Source: Victivallales bacterium
GTDB lineage: Bacteria > Verrucomicrobiota > Lentisphaeria > Oligosphaerales > Oligosphaeraceae
NCBI GenBank assembly: GCA_017538465.1
Contig: JAFYIW010000379.1
Location: 1-5,471 of the forward strand
Direction of reading: 5' to 3'
DNA length: 5,471 bases
Positions 4,596 through 5,471 of this stretch are shown here, one piece after another. Both the position numbers and the translations under genes were made by a program. Positions within the stretch are counted from its first letter, which is position 1, and every line of letters starts with the position of its first letter. The notes beneath the pieces are model-generated. The model was given only the letters and a program-made list of their open reading frames with translations, was not told where the DNA came from and searched no databases.

Positions 4596-5471
4596 TCCCC
4601 TTCCCATCTACGATATTCAGGCGAAATTCCGCGCCATCTTGCGGTCTGGCAACGCCTGCGTGGTGACTGCGCCGACGGGCTCCGGCAAGTCCACGCAAAT
4701 TCCGCAGTGGCTATTATCGGAATTGCCGTCTGAACGAAAAGCGCTCGTGCTCCAGCCACGGCGGCTGGCCGCGCGGATGCTGGCGGAGCGCATAGCCTGG
4801 GAACTCGGAGGAAAGCTCGGCGAAACGGTCGGCTTCGTCACGCGCTTCGACCGCGCGGTCTCCGCGCAGACCCGATTGCTTTTCGTCACCGAGGGGATTC
4901 TCACGCGGATGCTGTTGAATCCCGACGAATTGTCAAGTTACGGCGCCATTGTCTTTGACGAATTCCACGAGCGCAGCCTCAATGCCGATCTTGGGCTGGC
5001 GATGGCCCGTGAACTCCAGCAGAGACACCGTCCCGACCTCAAACTGGTGGTGATGAGCGCCACGCTGGACGCGGAGGCGGTCGCGCAATACCTCGGGCAC
5101 TGTCCCGTCCTCGTCTCCGAAGGACGGCTCCACCCGGTGGAAATCTCCTACATCCGGCGAACCGACCTGCCGAATCTCTTTCCCGCCGTGGCTGAGACCT
5201 TGCGAGAGGCCATTTCCACGCAGCCGGGCGACGTGCTGGTTTTTCTCCCGGGCGTCGGCGAAATCCGCCGTTGCGAAGAGGAACTCCGCCATCACAAGTA
5301 TCCTGAGCCACTGGAAATCCTCCCGCTCTACGGCGACCTCCCTCCCGAAGCGCAGCGTGCGGTGATGAACCCCGCGCCCCGCCGTAAGGTGATTCTGGCC
5401 ACCAACATCGCCGAAACCAGTCTGACCATCCCCGGCGTGCGCATCGTCATCGACTCCGGGCTGGTCAAGCA
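4588..5471 (+). CDS. hrpB: ATP-dependent helicase HrpB (DEAH-box family), 3' truncated by window
   Basis: The frame is open from the stop at 4567-4569 to the window end and has no ATG upstream of the conserved region. TTG at 4588 is the only reasonable start and yields MTFPLPIYDIQAKF, fitting the LPI..I N-terminus usual for HrpB. The 294 visible residues (an estimated third to 40% of the protein) show the superfamily 2 motifs in order: motif I TAPTGSGKST (27-36), motif Ia LQPRRLAARM (55-64), TEGILTRML (101-109), motif II as DEFHERS (124-130), motif III MSATLDAEA (156-164), VLVFLPGVGEIRR (216-228), LYGDLPPEAQ (247-256) and motif V ATNIAETSLTIPGV (271-284). DEFH in place of DEAH is typical of HrpB. 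Motif VI and the HrpB-specific C-terminal region lie beyond the window. HrpB is a cytoplasmic helicase of poorly defined role; nothing here specifies its substrate. It lies 70 bp after waaA on the same strand, separated by repeats, so co-transcription is possible but not shown. Confidence 0.93.
   Translation, partial: MTFPLPIYDIQAKFRAILRSGNACVVTAPTGSGKSTQIPQWLLSELPSERKALVLQPRRLAARMLAERIAWELGGKLGETVGFVTRFDRAVSAQTRLLFVTEGILTRMLLNPDELSSYGAIVFDEFHERSLNADLGLAMARELQQRHRPDLKLVVMSATLDAEAVAQYLGHCPVLVSEGRLHPVEISYIRRTDLPNLFPAVAETLREAISTQPGDVLVFLPGVGEIRRCEEELRHHKYPEPLEILPLYGDLPPEAQRAVMNPAPRRKVILATNIAETSLTIPGVRIVIDSGLVK

Noticed and set aside
4617..5311. Minus-strand frames opposite the helicase
   Set aside because: The + strand carries the full ordered set of superfamily 2 helicase motifs, and the minus frames are its shadows.

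Overview
The window looks like ordinary chromosome from a Gram-negative, GC-rich bacterium. WaaA (Kdo transferase for lipid A) implies an LPS outer membrane. A sugar-isomerase tail, a secreted lipoprotein resembling a TIM-barrel glycoside hydrolase, near-absent Shine-Dalgarno sequences and AAAGTC-type intergenic repeats suggest a polysaccharide-degrading member of the PVC group (Verrucomicrobiota/Lentisphaerota/Kiritimatiellota type). That placement is inference from gene content and style, not from a marker gene.

Layout, left to right: (a) 1-449, + strand, C-terminal part of an L-fucose-isomerase-like protein, ending in a 29-bp convergent gap that holds a small hairpin. (b) 479-1254, - strand, a two-gene unit with an ATGA stop/start overlap. 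The first gene encodes a membrane-anchored or secreted 179-aa protein whose C-terminal domain looks like a polymorphic-toxin RNase. The second encodes a 79-aa CPCC-type cysteine-rich protein that is the likely immunity partner. (c) 1276-1494, a non-coding, hairpin-rich segment bounded by about 20-bp imperfect terminal inverted repeats, probably a MITE-like or structured repeat element just upstream of the toxin gene. (d) 1511-2857, - strand, lipoprotein with a glycoside-hydrolase-like barrel and an odd acidic Cys-rich linker. (e) 2986-3062, - strand, tRNA-Arg(CCG), followed by a strong intrinsic terminator. (f) 3213-4517, + strand, waaA. (g) 4494-4595, AAAGTC/GACTTT low-complexity repeats that run into the end of waaA and the start of the next gene. 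(h) 4588 to the window end, + strand, hrpB-type DEAH-box helicase, apparently starting at TTG and cut by the window edge.

The genes do not form one pathway. The isomerase and the lipoprotein are consistent with a glycan-degrading lifestyle; waaA, tRNA-Arg and hrpB are housekeeping. The most unusual parts are the stand-alone membrane-anchored toxin with its coupled CPCC partner, and the inverted-repeat-bounded element next to it.
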